A DNA stretch of 39,105 nucleotides from Methylotenera sp. GTDB lineage: Bacteria; Pseudomonadota; Gammaproteobacteria; Burkholderiales; Methylophilaceae. How positions within the stretch are numbered: the first letter of the stretch is position 1; each line of letters begins with the position of its first letter. The notes under the pieces were generated by a model. That model saw only the letters and a list, made by a program, of their open reading frames with translations, made no database searches and was not told where the DNA came from. Position numbers and translations under genes: made by a program. This document shows, in pieces, positions 31,141 to 39,105 of this stretch. The stretch is taken from assembly GCA_028688575.1 (NCBI GenBank), contig JAQTXW010000020.1, forward strand, positions 1 to 39,105, given 5' to 3'.

Positions 31141-32027
31141 TACTGCTTCTCCTTAATCACACGCTGTATATCTGGTGCAATTGTGCCTGCTTTATTATCT
31201 TTACCACCGTTAGGGTCAAAAGCATTGTTTTTGATGCATACCACCGCATCCCCTTTGCGTAACTTTAAACTTGGCACAACGCGATGAATAATAATGGTGT
31301 TCCCCTCAACATGCGTATTAATCAGCGCCTCCTTACCAGCGGCATCCACGGCATAAACCGCAGGCATATCACGGTTATTGCTAAATGCCAGATAAGTAAA
31401 ACGACCATCATCACGTGCCGCAGTTGGACTAATCTCATCAGACCCTGCCATCCAGTAATCATAATTTTGCTGGTCAACAGGAGTAATCTCCTGATCAACA
31501 AAATCAACGGCACCTTCCTGCGTTACTTTTGCAAACTTCGCTTTCACGGTATCCCAGCGACGCTTAAATTCCTCTGCCTTTGCTTTTCTTGCAAGTTCAG
31601 CGGCTAATTTAGCGGCCTCCTCTTCTGGATATCTAAATTTAACGCCATACACCAAGTTAGGGTCACGCCATGCAGTGGCATCTTTGGTTGATCTGGGCGC
31701 CACCACTAAAGCAAAGTTATAGACACGCTTATCCGTGACCACCGTGACATTGGTGTCCGCTTTTCTTGCCTTAGGCTTAATAAAAAGATGGTTGCTCCGT
31801 GGCACGACATTCCAGGCTTGATCATCACCTATCGCCACATCTTTTATGATTTCATCATCAGCGAACTCTACATGGGTAGAAACTCCATAAAAAGTCGAAA
31901 GTTTAACAACATCCATGCGGTTATAGTCAATCACTCTGACGCGTGAATCATAAGGACTCTTGTTAGGTACAGTTTCTGCTGTCGCCAAGACGGGCAACAA
32001 CAGAAAAATAATCATGAAATATTTCAA
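31140..32027 (-). CDS. virB9: VirB9 outer-membrane core protein
   Basis: A 295-residue periplasmic protein with a Sec signal peptide (MKYFMIIFLLLPVLATA). The N-terminal domain is typical: RVRVIDYNRMDVVKLSTFYG, DQAWNVVPRSNHLFIKPK, ADTNVTVVTDKRVYNFALV. The C-terminal domain that contacts VirB7 and the outer membrane is DDGRFTYLAFSNNRDMPAVY and NTIIIHRVVPSLKLRKGDAV. A charged helical linker (EEAAKLAAELARKAKAEEF) separates them. It forms the outer ring of the channel with VirB7 and VirB10. The gene overlaps virB10 by one base. Confidence 0.95.
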   Translation of the reverse strand: MKYFMIIFLLLPVLATAETVPNKSPYDSRVRVIDYNRMDVVKLSTFYGVSTHVEFADDEIIKDVAIGDDQAWNVVPRSNHLFIKPKARKADTNVTVVTDKRVYNFALVVAPRSTKDATAWRDPNLVYGVKFRYPEEEAAKLAAELARKAKAEEFKRRWDTVKAKFAKVTQEGAVDFVDQEITPVDQQNYDYWMAGSDEISPTAARDDGRFTYLAFSNNRDMPAVYAVDAAGKEALINTHVEGNTIIIHRVVPSLKLRKGDAVVCIKNNAFDPNGGKDNKAGTIAPDIQRVIKEKQ

Positions 32028-32038
32028 AACTCAACCCC

Positions 32039-32794
32039 TTATTGAATCGATGGAACAGTTGGTGCCGCAATGCCTGATGGCTGAGGTGAAACCATTCGAG
32101 TTGACATCTGCCCTGATACTTCTTGATCAGGGTCATTGCGGTATTCAAGCACTTGAAAACCTAAAGGATTAATCGCGCGGTCACTTTCTGCCATTGGCGT
32201 ACCCACATATTTAAATACGATGGTGGCCGCCCAGTGTGACAAGCTGCGAGTAGAACCATTCACCACTTCTTTGGTGTAGCGTACCAACGCGACATTTTGT
32301 TTAATAAATGAAGTACTCTTAATCGCGATATTCATCACGCCTTTCTCACCCAACACATTAAGGGGGGAGCTGGGGTTGCTTGGTCGCATAATTTCTACAT
32401 ATTTGGCCTGCTCTGCTGGCACACTGGTTAATCCGACATTTTTATAATAATCAGAAACAATAGGCTTGGAATACCCTTCACGCCAGCGCACATACCACTG
32501 TATATGGTATTTATTCATCACCTCATCATAAGTGGTTTTGCCATCGACCAAAGCATTCACTATGTCCACGCTACCTGTAGCGTTGTCTACGCGTATCACG
32601 TAAGGCACTGCTGTTTTAAAAGGTGTCAGCATGGCTAATGCCACCACTGAGAGCACGGCAAGCACCCCAAAAAAAATAGTCACCATCCATGCAGTTTTTG
32701 CTGATTTCTGCAATGCGTGAACCTTATCGCTTTCCCAAGACCTGGCCTCTGCCAGATAACGCTCAAAATGCGCCTTTTCAACCTTTGTTGCCAT
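32039..32794 (-). CDS. virB8: VirB8 inner-membrane assembly protein
   Basis: A 251-residue bitopic protein. The start is set at 32794 (MATKVEKAHFERYL) because GGGGAG lies four bases upstream; the longer frame from 32821 would run further into virB7. One membrane segment lies at about 34-56 (TAWMVTIFFGVLAVLSVVAL). The periplasmic NTF2-like domain follows: VPYVIRVDNATGSVDIVNAL, NKYHIQWYVRWREGYSKPIV and SLSHWAATIVFKYVGTPM, which are conserved in the family. It nucleates assembly of the core complex. The gene overlaps the end of virB7 by 17 bases. Confidence 0.95.
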   Translation of the reverse strand: MATKVEKAHFERYLAEARSWESDKVHALQKSAKTAWMVTIFFGVLAVLSVVALAMLTPFKTAVPYVIRVDNATGSVDIVNALVDGKTTYDEVMNKYHIQWYVRWREGYSKPIVSDYYKNVGLTSVPAEQAKYVEIMRPSNPSSPLNVLGEKGVMNIAIKSTSFIKQNVALVRYTKEVVNGSTRSLSHWAATIVFKYVGTPMAESDRAINPLGFQVLEYRNDPDQEVSGQMSTRMVSPQPSGIAAPTVPSIQ

Positions 32795-32975
32795 GCAACT
32801 CCCCTTCACCGCAACGTGCAATTTTTAATTGATGCGGTGCTTCCGCGTTTTTTTCCATGATATTAACTGGCCTGAATTCACCCTTGCACTCTGGTGGCGG
32901 TGGTGCTGTAGCACAGCCGACAATGCTTATAGTTAATCCCCATATCGCTATTATTTTTTTAATCTGGATACCCAT
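32778..32975 (-). CDS. virB7: VirB7-type lipoprotein
   Basis: A 65-residue lipoprotein. The signal peptide is IKKIIAIWGLTISIVGC, with the lipobox Cys at residue 21. The mature part starts CATAPPPPEC and has further cysteines at residues 29 and 55. Small size, lipidation and position between virB6 and virB8 identify it as VirB7, which in known systems pairs with VirB9, often through a disulfide, to form the outer-membrane cap. Sequence conservation of this subunit is low, so the call depends on position. Confidence 0.78.
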   Translation of the reverse strand: MGIQIKKIIAIWGLTISIVGCATAPPPPECKGEFRPVNIMEKNAEAPHQLKIARCGEGELHGNKG

Positions 32976-32989
32976 TATTTACCCTCTAA

Positions 32990-33982
32990 TTACTTAGTAC
33001 GTTGTGCGTTGTTGACTTCAGCTTGCTGCTGATTGCTGCTCTTTCCACCATCAGAGTCATTACCGTGCCCCTTTAGAGTTTTTTCTTGTGGTGAGCCCAC
33101 TGCATAACCTCTCACCAGCGCTGCCGCGGTTGTTGGCACTTGCCGCATAATGGCAATATATATACCCATCAAGGTCACCAACTCCACACTCTCGGTCAGT
33201 GACAAACTGCCGATCAGCATCATGATGAGATAATAAGAACTGACCGCGATCAAAATCACAGGAAACAAAATATAAATCGTGATTGTCATGATCAAAATCA
33301 CCACAATAAAATTGGTCACTTGCGCAAGCCAACCATCAAAATAATGTTTGGTTTTTTCAAACAAAATAGACATGATGAAAAATGGCCCAAGTGCCACCAG
33401 CACAGACAGTGAAAATTTAGCCACCAGTAAGATACCTGCAACGATTGCAGACAAACTCACCCCTGCCGCTCCAATACCAAATGCAGCGGCCCATGCTGTG
33501 GGGTCAGTATCTCCACCAATGTTTGAAGACTGAAAACCATTAGTCATAATTTGCACCACCGCTGACATAAATACACTCACCAGCATCAGTGGCATATCTG
33601 AAGTGCCTACAGGAAGGAAGTTTTGCAAAAACGTCACAATGCTTGATGGAATCAGCGTATCAGTGAGCCATGTGGGTAAATCCCATATAAATTCAGCAAT
33701 GGGTTTATATGCAGTAATACTTAGCGCAATGCTCACTACAGCAAACAACTTGAATAGCCGATTCCAGGTTTCTTGAATCGGCTCTTTAATCTGGCCTGTC
33801 ACCATGCCCCAGCCATACAAAAACACAAAAATAATCGCGGTGAATTTAGCAAATGTTCTAACTCCAGCGATTACAGTTTCTGAATAAAAAAACATGGCAG
33901 CTTGTGCAGTCTGTAGCGTATTATCTAAAATAATCAGCATCTGCAACGTGCTTAGATTTGGGAATAACTGTGATAAATCCAT
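32990..33982 (-). CDS. virB6: VirB6 polytopic inner-membrane protein
   Basis: A 330-residue protein with at least six membrane helices (for example about 46-66, 80-95, 165-190, 195-213, 222-250 and 255-270) and a polar C-terminal tail rich in Asn and Gln. FAKFTAIIFVFLYGWGMVTG and FSLSVLVALGPFFIMSILFE, with GWLAQVTNFI after it, are the recognisable TrbL/VirB6 segments. VirB6 forms part of the inner-membrane channel that the substrate crosses. The ATG is preceded by AAAGGGAAT. Position between virB5 and virB7 fits the Agrobacterium-type order. Confidence 0.93.
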   Translation of the reverse strand: MDLSQLFPNLSTLQMLIILDNTLQTAQAAMFFYSETVIAGVRTFAKFTAIIFVFLYGWGMVTGQIKEPIQETWNRLFKLFAVVSIALSITAYKPIAEFIWDLPTWLTDTLIPSSIVTFLQNFLPVGTSDMPLMLVSVFMSAVVQIMTNGFQSSNIGGDTDPTAWAAAFGIGAAGVSLSAIVAGILLVAKFSLSVLVALGPFFIMSILFEKTKHYFDGWLAQVTNFIVVILIMTITIYILFPVILIAVSSYYLIMMLIGSLSLTESVELVTLMGIYIAIMRQVPTTAAALVRGYAVGSPQEKTLKGHGNDSDGGKSSNQQQAEVNNAQRTK

Positions 33983-34033
33983 GTATTCCCTTTAGCTAAG
34001 CTGCCTGAATAAATGCATCGCGACAAACATTTC

Positions 34034-35092
34034 TTATTTGTACAAGTCTTGTAGTTCAGAAAAAGCAAGCTCAGTACCACCAGCAATCGCCACGCGTGCC
34101 GCTGATTTTGCCCCCACATTGACTGCGCCGCCGATATCGCCATCCAATAATGCGGTACCCGCATCAATCAAGCCACTCCCATTGCTGCTTTTATCCCCAT
34201 AAACAGAGTAGTCTGCAATTTCTTTTTTGCGTTGGGTGTAACGGTCACGCTGGGATTGCTGTAATACTGCCAGGGCTGCGATTTTATTTTGATCATTGGT
34301 TAAAAAAGCCTGCTCGGCCACAATCATAGCCTGCACATCGGTGGTGTATTTAAGCGTATTCGCTTCACCTTCTGGTGGGTTAATTAAACTATTTTGTAAA
34401 ATCTGTATTGCTTTTATACGATTGCTCGCTTGCACGTAGGCTTCACGTGCCATCGCATCGATGACCGCAATCTCCTGCGCATTCAGTTCGGCCGCTTCAC
34501 GTGAAATCTGTGTCAGTGATTTCCCTACACCAAATTCAAAATTAAATATTTTGAATTTCCCTCCCACTTCACCTGCTTTAAGTTTTAAGCTGTCTCGAAT
34601 ATCTTTTGATGAAACATCTGCACTTGTACTATAGTAGCCATTGTCGTTAGTTTCACACGCTGCACCATCTTTACACTCCACGCTTGTCATTACCTCTGTT
34701 GGCAGCAGCTGTGAATAAGCATAATTCACCCCTACCTGCTTGTTGCCCTTACCCAAGTCTTTTACTTTGTTCAAATACCCCGTTGCTGCTTCGATTGGGC
34801 CAGTGATTTCTTTAGTGAGCGTTTCTCTCGCTTTATTAATGTCTTTGATTGTTTGGATCATATCATTTGCTTGCTGTACCCAGGCCGTATTCTTAACCCA
34901 CTCATCAACTGCTGCAGAAGCCGCCGTTTTTGCCTCAATGATTTTTGTTGATGCTGCAGTCAGCGCGGATTTTGCGGCTGTAAGTGCATTCTGAATATTG
35001 TTGGTCGGGTCGAAAACGATATCTACAGCTGCAGCATTCCCTGAATTTAATAGCCCTATCATTAATAAAAAAGTACTTAGTATTTTTCTCAT
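34034..35092 (-). CDS. virB5: VirB5-like minor pilus subunit, unusually long
   Basis: A 352-residue secreted protein. The start at 35092 is chosen because AAGGAG lies six bases upstream and a clean signal peptide follows (MRKILSTFLLMIGLLNSGNA). The upstream frame to 35146 lies within virB4. The mature N-terminus has VDIVFDPTNNIQNALTAAKS, the DPTN feature and long helices of VirB5/TraC. Later segments (EAYVQASNRIKAIQILQNSL, AEQAFLTNDQNKIAALAVLQ) are typical of the family's helical core. It is longer than usual VirB5 (about 220-240 residues): there is an inserted globular part near residues 95-185 and a Gly/Ala-rich C-terminal extension. It probably sits at the pilus tip. Confidence 0.85.
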   Translation of the reverse strand: MRKILSTFLLMIGLLNSGNAAAVDIVFDPTNNIQNALTAAKSALTAASTKIIEAKTAASAAVDEWVKNTAWVQQANDMIQTIKDINKARETLTKEITGPIEAATGYLNKVKDLGKGNKQVGVNYAYSQLLPTEVMTSVECKDGAACETNDNGYYSTSADVSSKDIRDSLKLKAGEVGGKFKIFNFEFGVGKSLTQISREAAELNAQEIAVIDAMAREAYVQASNRIKAIQILQNSLINPPEGEANTLKYTTDVQAMIVAEQAFLTNDQNKIAALAVLQQSQRDRYTQRKKEIADYSVYGDKSSNGSGLIDAGTALLDGDIGGAVNVGAKSAARVAIAGGTELAFSELQDLYK

Positions 35093-35093
35093 G

Positions 35094-37517
35094 CTAAACT
35101 CCTTGTCGAATACGATGAAATTCTGGCAGCCACTTCTCTGGATCATCCCCCAGCTCAGCTACCAACCGTTCTGCCAATAAAGATGTTGCGGTATTCCCAG
35201 AAAGTACAGCCAACTCGTCATCAAACCCGCGCAAATTCAGCTCTGCCACCACTGAATTTTGCCCTTGCTTGATTAAGAACTGGCGAGATTTTTCACCCAA
35301 GCCTTTGATAATTTCAAATTCACGCACCGTTAATTTGAAACCGTTCACATAATCCTCAAAGTCAGCCCCAGGGTTAGGTAAAAATATTTTGGTGGCAGTC
35401 TGCTCGATGAGTGAGTGGCTGATTTTTGAACGCAGTGCATCACGCGGTGACTGCGTGAACATCACTAGAAAACCATTTTGCTTACGGATTGTTTTGAGCT
35501 TGTTTTGTACTAAGTCTTCAAAATAGTCATCAAGCAATAACTTCCAAAACTCGTCCATAAAAATAATCAGGCGGCGACCATCAATCAATTTCTCAATTCG
35601 ATGGAATAAATACATGATAGTGGGCGTGCGTGTTTCTTCGTTATCCAGAAAATCCGTCACGTCAAAACCAAAAATAGGTGAACCTTCTAATGAAAAACTG
35701 TCTTCCGCATGATCAAAGAGCCAGCCTAATGCCCCACCCCTGCACCATCTTGCCAACCTGGCGTGTAGGCCATTAGCATCTGTTGGGTCAAAAAACTCCA
35801 GCAACGCTCCCAAGCGACGCTTATTTTTACTCGCCCCCATCACCCCGGCAATGGCCTGATTGATTTCACGCTCTTGAGCAGGGGTCAGTGGCATACCTTC
35901 GTGCTGCACCAACTTTTGCACCAAAGCTTCTAGAAACACCAAATTGTCAGCAGTAGGCTCAAGTTGAAATGGTGAAAATCCCGAAGGCACGCCATTTTTA
36001 ATGGGGTAATACTTGCCACCCATCGCACGCACACCGATAGCACCGCCCAAGTCCTTGTCAAATAATATATAGGTCGCAGGATGCTCTGGCGGCTGATTAA
36101 ACTTCATCGACATCGCCAGCATGGTCATTTCGAGCACGGTTTTACCACCACCAGACTGCCCAATGACCATGGTATTGGCTAAGTCTTTGTGGTTTTTATC
36201 AATGCGCATTTCCTTACCTTCCGCGCGGTGGAAGTTAAAGTAGTACGGGCTGCTGGATGTGGTTTTAAACATCATCACCGCATCGCCCCATTGGTTATGT
36301 TGAATGCGCCCTATCGGAAAATTATGAAAACTTGAAAAACCAGCAAAATTCAAGCTGGTGATATCTCCCACGCGTACGCGATATTCAAAATTGCCAGGTA
36401 ACATCGCATAAAATGAGCCAGCAATGCCCATTTCTTCCCGCGTCCATTTAATGCCAATATTAGATAAACTGGCACCTGTCAGGTTAATATACTCAGTCAA
36501 TTTTTTCTGGTTATCTGCATATAACATCAAGCTGATGTTGTGCGCGCCCATCACAAACCGATTTGAGATCAAATCATCCAATGCATTATTTAATGCATCA
36601 ACCTGGGACTTTGCCAAATCACCCGCATTGACCATGCGGCCATGCTGACGCTGCATGCGCCCCACCGCGACTGATTTAGATAAAAAGGTGAATGACTGCG
36701 AAATCACAAACTCAAATGGCAACGCTAACAACTCATTCAGCAGGCCTGGCTGAGTCATTGCGGGGTATTCCTGCACAGCAAGAATAGAGGCAAATTTAGT
36801 TTGCGTCGGGGATTTAAGTGACATCAACCCGCCTTTGCCAAAAAATGGGCGAGAAGTCGTCAAAATGTCTTTAATTTCAGAGCGTACCAGCGGAAACTTC
36901 TGCCATTCACCATTCACCAAATAGCTTAAAAACTCACATGGCTCAGAGTACATCACACCATTCTGCTCATAACATCCGAGCATTTCAGGTTCATAGCGAA
37001 ACAATGCTGCCAACACCGCGCCACTCACCTCATCAATCGCTTCCAGATAATCATTTTGCAACTCTTCAGCTTCTTCTTTACTTAACACCGTAAAACGCTC
37101 TACCCATCTTGCGGCTTTCACTGGCTGAGGTCTGTAAATAATGGTCAGGTAAAGCTCATTAATCAGCATACGGTCATGCGCCATCTGCGCACGGTATTTT
37201 TCGTTAAAGTCATGGCAGAACCCAGGCGGAAAATCGCCTTGGGGATAAGCGTTATACTCACGACGCACAACGTGCGTCCACAATGCCACATTCGCTGAGG
37301 CAATATTGCGCATCATGCCATTTAACTGCTGATGCCAGTTATTGATGTCCTCAACATCCGCACTCTCATGGGCGGCCCCCTGCAGTTTGATAATCTGCAT
37401 AAAGTCGCCACTAACCAATTTCACTGTATTTTCAGTCACATGGCTAGAATAAGGAATAAATGAAGAGGCTTCTAATTCGCTCCTCAGGTACTTAGAAAAT
37501 TGAAACATTTCTCCCAT
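35094..37517 (-). CDS. virB4: VirB4 type IV secretion ATPase
   Basis: An 807-residue ATPase, the largest and most conserved part of the system. The N-terminal domain begins FSKYLRSELEASSFIPYSSH. The C-terminal motor has Walker A GQSGGGKT at 453-460, Walker B RLIIFMDEFWKLL and the arginine-finger region LVMFTQSPRDALRSKISHSL. It powers pilus assembly and substrate transfer with VirB11 and VirD4. The annotated ATG at 37517 and an ATG nine bases inside, with GGGAG before it, are both possible starts. The gene is not fused to virB3, and its stop is one base before virB5. Confidence 0.96.
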   Translation of the reverse strand: MGEMFQFSKYLRSELEASSFIPYSSHVTENTVKLVSGDFMQIIKLQGAAHESADVEDINNWHQQLNGMMRNIASANVALWTHVVRREYNAYPQGDFPPGFCHDFNEKYRAQMAHDRMLINELYLTIIYRPQPVKAARWVERFTVLSKEEAEELQNDYLEAIDEVSGAVLAALFRYEPEMLGCYEQNGVMYSEPCEFLSYLVNGEWQKFPLVRSEIKDILTTSRPFFGKGGLMSLKSPTQTKFASILAVQEYPAMTQPGLLNELLALPFEFVISQSFTFLSKSVAVGRMQRQHGRMVNAGDLAKSQVDALNNALDDLISNRFVMGAHNISLMLYADNQKKLTEYINLTGASLSNIGIKWTREEMGIAGSFYAMLPGNFEYRVRVGDITSLNFAGFSSFHNFPIGRIQHNQWGDAVMMFKTTSSSPYYFNFHRAEGKEMRIDKNHKDLANTMVIGQSGGGKTVLEMTMLAMSMKFNQPPEHPATYILFDKDLGGAIGVRAMGGKYYPIKNGVPSGFSPFQLEPTADNLVFLEALVQKLVQHEGMPLTPAQEREINQAIAGVMGASKNKRRLGALLEFFDPTDANGLHARLARWCRGGALGWLFDHAEDSFSLEGSPIFGFDVTDFLDNEETRTPTIMYLFHRIEKLIDGRRLIIFMDEFWKLLLDDYFEDLVQNKLKTIRKQNGFLVMFTQSPRDALRSKISHSLIEQTATKIFLPNPGADFEDYVNGFKLTVREFEIIKGLGEKSRQFLIKQGQNSVVAELNLRGFDDELAVLSGNTATSLLAERLVAELGDDPEKWLPEFHRIRQGV

Positions 37518-37543
37518 TTTTTATTCCCAATATCTCATGATGA

Positions 37544-37861
37544 CTACTTGTTTTGCCACTTACGTGTCACTAAAGGTGAAAAGCTGGCAGCCCCCCAAAA
37601 GCGTCGATTCAAACAACGCCCTATTGTTTTAGACCACACTTCAATTTCAGAAAAAATACCTGGGTCATGCGCGGCAATCATGTAAAAAATCAAATGCACG
37701 GGAATCACAAACAAGGCATACAAAGGGTTGCCCGAAACAATATTCACAACAGAGGCAAACATCAGCTCCAGCACAAAGGCCACATAAGGCACACCCAAAA
37801 TAGTCGGCACTCTAGTCATGGCGACAAACAGAATATCTTTCTGTGGTGTTTTATTTTGCAT
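37544..37861 (-). CDS. virB3: VirB3 inner-membrane protein
   Basis: A 105-residue protein with two membrane segments in the middle (VAFVLELMFASVVNIVSG and LYALFVIPVHLIFYMIAA). DILFVAMTRVPTILGVPY is the conserved VirB3/TrbD opening. The start at 37861 is preferred because AAGGAGG lies seven bases upstream; the ATG at 37867 would be only one base from it. VirB3 works with VirB4 in pilus assembly. The conserved Arg-Pro pair region and the position between virB2 and virB4 make the call firm. Confidence 0.9.
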   Translation of the reverse strand: MQNKTPQKDILFVAMTRVPTILGVPYVAFVLELMFASVVNIVSGNPLYALFVIPVHLIFYMIAAHDPGIFSEIEVWSKTIGRCLNRRFWGAASFSPLVTRKWQNK

Positions 37862-37893
37862 CTGCATCCCTCCTTAACAGCCCCAGAACAACA

Positions 37894-38331
37894 CTAGGCC
37901 AATTGCGCAACTTGTTGAGGCAGGTATGCAATTGCATCAAAACTTGTGCCGCCAGTCAGCCAAATTACGATAGAGGCCGCACCAAAAGTAACGGCAATGC
38001 CAATAATCACTTTCACAGCGGTTGCCCACTCCAGCTTGCCGAACATCGCCATAATGCCAAGCACCATAATCGCAATGGTGGCAATCCCCTTACCAAAGGT
38101 ACCTGTCAGTACGGTCACAATGTTTGTGACCATTTTCTCCAAGCCACCCGCCGTCGTTGCCCCACCGCCTCCGGCTAACGCCACAGATGGCTCAAGCGCA
38201 ACCAGCAAAACCCCCATAGAAACCAATACAAAACGTAGCATTCGTTCTGATTGCTTATTTTTTTGCACGGCACACGTGCCAGATTTAGCTATCAAGTCTT
38301 TCATCTCTTTCACCAAGTTATTGCTAAGCAT
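37894..38331 (-). CDS. virB2: VirB2 major pilin
   Basis: A 145-residue prepilin with an unusually long leader. Cleavage is likely after ALA at residue 53, leaving a mature protein of about 92 residues starting GGGGATT. Two membrane helices follow (VLTGTFGKGIATIAIMVLGI, then a short basic loop KLEWATAVKVIIGIAVTFGA). This is the VirB2/TrbC layout. The subunits form the extracellular pilus with phospholipid. The leader contains charged and Cys residues before the hydrophobic stretch FVLVSMGVLLVALEP. The gene lies between virB1 and virB3. Confidence 0.9.
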   Translation of the reverse strand: MLSNNLVKEMKDLIAKSGTCAVQKNKQSERMLRFVLVSMGVLLVALEPSVALAGGGGATTAGGLEKMVTNIVTVLTGTFGKGIATIAIMVLGIMAMFGKLEWATAVKVIIGIAVTFGAASIVIWLTGGTSFDAIAYLPQQVAQLA

Positions 38332-38409
38332 TTAATTTCTCCTAGTCATTAATACATACAAAAAATCTATTTAATTCCAAACTATAATTTGCCTAACGCA
38401 GCAAACTAT

Positions 38410-39105
38410 CTAATACACCATGACGCTTTGCCTGGTTGCTTCATTGCCATACACATGATTCGTCTCAATAGGTGTGATTTCGTCAGGCATTAGTGCTCTA
38501 AGCTTTACCGCCTGTGCATTTGAGTCATCCACTTTATTATCTTTGCCTGATGCAGATTGGCCGATGTTTCTTAAGGGAATCGGTTTTATTACAGATTGAT
38601 TAGCCAAACTGGCTGGACTGGTAGCCCTTGCGTTATTCACCACCTTCTGCACATAGCCGTTGCTAAAACCTCTGGTAAATGAACCTGTGTTATAAGCAGA
38701 AATGGCGGCATGCAGCGCCTCTTGCTCATTGGGATTTTTTTTAAATGCAGATTGATAATTCCATTGTAAAATCGTTGCAGCTGCTGCGATGTTTTTACAC
38801 GCATCAAACGCGTCTTCAACGGTTAGATTAACTTTAGGTAAATTAACCGAGTTTACCTGCCCTAAACCCATATCAATGTTGTAGTTATTCGCAATCAACC
38901 ATTTTGCCGTGACTATCGCCTCCTCTTTAGAAGCAGGTTGACGCTCCAGCTTGACTTTGCCATTGATATTGATTGCAAACGGCTTAAATTGTGACTCCGT
39001 CTTCACGATGGCTGCCATGGTCTGAGGGGCGACCCAAGGCGCGCACTCGGTAACTAAAGCGTCAAAATCCATGACAAATCTCTCAGCTGCAGACTTTAGC
39101 GACAC
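38410..39105 (-). CDS. virB1: VirB1 lytic transglycosylase (start at or near window edge)
   Basis: A 231-residue frame reaching the window edge with a possible GTG start at 39105. An ATG at 39072 (MDFDALVTECAPWVAPQTMA) fits the usual VirB1 N-terminus better, so the gene may be complete. IVKTESQFKPFAI carries the catalytic Glu (residue 37 of the longer form) of the SLT lysozyme-like fold. NIDMGLGQVNSVNLPKVNLT and AAISAYNTGSFTRGFSNGYV are the other conserved blocks. It cuts peptidoglycan locally for assembly of the channel. The C-terminal 60 residues are polar and less conserved, as in VirB1 proteins that release a C-terminal piece. Confidence 0.9.
   Translation of the reverse strand: MSLKSAAERFVMDFDALVTECAPWVAPQTMAAIVKTESQFKPFAININGKVKLERQPASKEEAIVTAKWLIANNYNIDMGLGQVNSVNLPKVNLTVEDAFDACKNIAAAATILQWNYQSAFKKNPNEQEALHAAISAYNTGSFTRGFSNGYVQKVVNNARATSPASLANQSVIKPIPLRNIGQSASGKDNKVDDSNAQAVKLRALMPDEITPIETNHVYGNEATRQSVMVY

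Noticed and set aside
35093-35146. An upstream extension of VirB5 into the virB4 gene
   Set aside because: The internal ATG at 35092 has a strong ribosome-binding site and a complete signal peptide, which the extension would bury.

Overview
The window reads as a chromosomal segment of a moderately AT-rich Gram-negative proteobacterium. My best guess is a betaproteobacterium, possibly a methylotroph of the Methylophilaceae. That placement is inference from gene style; no rRNA or other strong marker is present.

Region 1 (1-4190) holds the end of a glutathione S-transferase, a DUF1348 NTF2-like protein, and an AraC-type regulator divergent from a 4-OT-type tautomerase. The tautomerase is followed by two carboxymuconolactone-decarboxylase (AhpD-like) proteins flanking an SRPBCC protein. 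Region 2 (4263-9453) holds a GDCCVxC protein and a DedA membrane protein on the minus strand, divergent from a DoxX-like protein, class II aldolase, triosephosphate isomerase and glutaredoxin. An ECF sigma factor, its zinc-finger anti-sigma and a small NrtS-like membrane protein follow. Region 3 (9534-12811) is a two-gene ovothiol operon: OvoA and an overlapping PLP-dependent C-S lyase (OvoB candidate). Region 4 (13038-21012) holds a GH63-like glucosidase and a GH133 debranching enzyme on the minus strand, then a plus-strand operon of a secreted Cys-repeat peptide (NPCAAK units), a DUF6969-like His-rich protein and an EamA transporter. It faces a c-type cytochrome flanked on both sides by the same NPCAAK repeats. 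Region 5 (21160-39105) holds a ClC channel, then an all-minus-strand VirB/VirD4 type IV secretion system in the order virB1-B2-B3-B4-B5-B6-B7-B8-B9-B10-B11-virD4. Three unrecognised proteins and an OmpA-type lipoprotein follow. No relaxase is in view.

The most notable result joins regions 2 and 4. Five promoter-like sites with the layout TGTAA(G/A)-N16/17-CGTCTAA lie in three intergenic regions. They face the DedA-GDCCVxC genes, the DoxX-aldolase-TPI genes, the debranching enzyme-glucosidase operon, the NPCAAK peptide operon and the NPCAAK cytochrome. The layout is typical of ECF sigma promoters, and the only ECF sigma gene in view sits among these genes. I infer one regulon that makes secreted Cys-repeat proteins (likely metal- or redox-related) and also mobilises stored glucan and central carbon metabolism. 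The function of the NPCAAK proteins is unknown to me.

Two copies of a 176-bp element with about 20-bp terminal inverted repeats (a MITE) lie just upstream of the sigma gene and at the border between the ClC gene and the secretion block. Some small hairpins may act as control points: one hides the sigma gene's ribosome-binding site, one lies at the 5' end of the NPCAAK transcript, and one lies just inside the DUF6969 gene.
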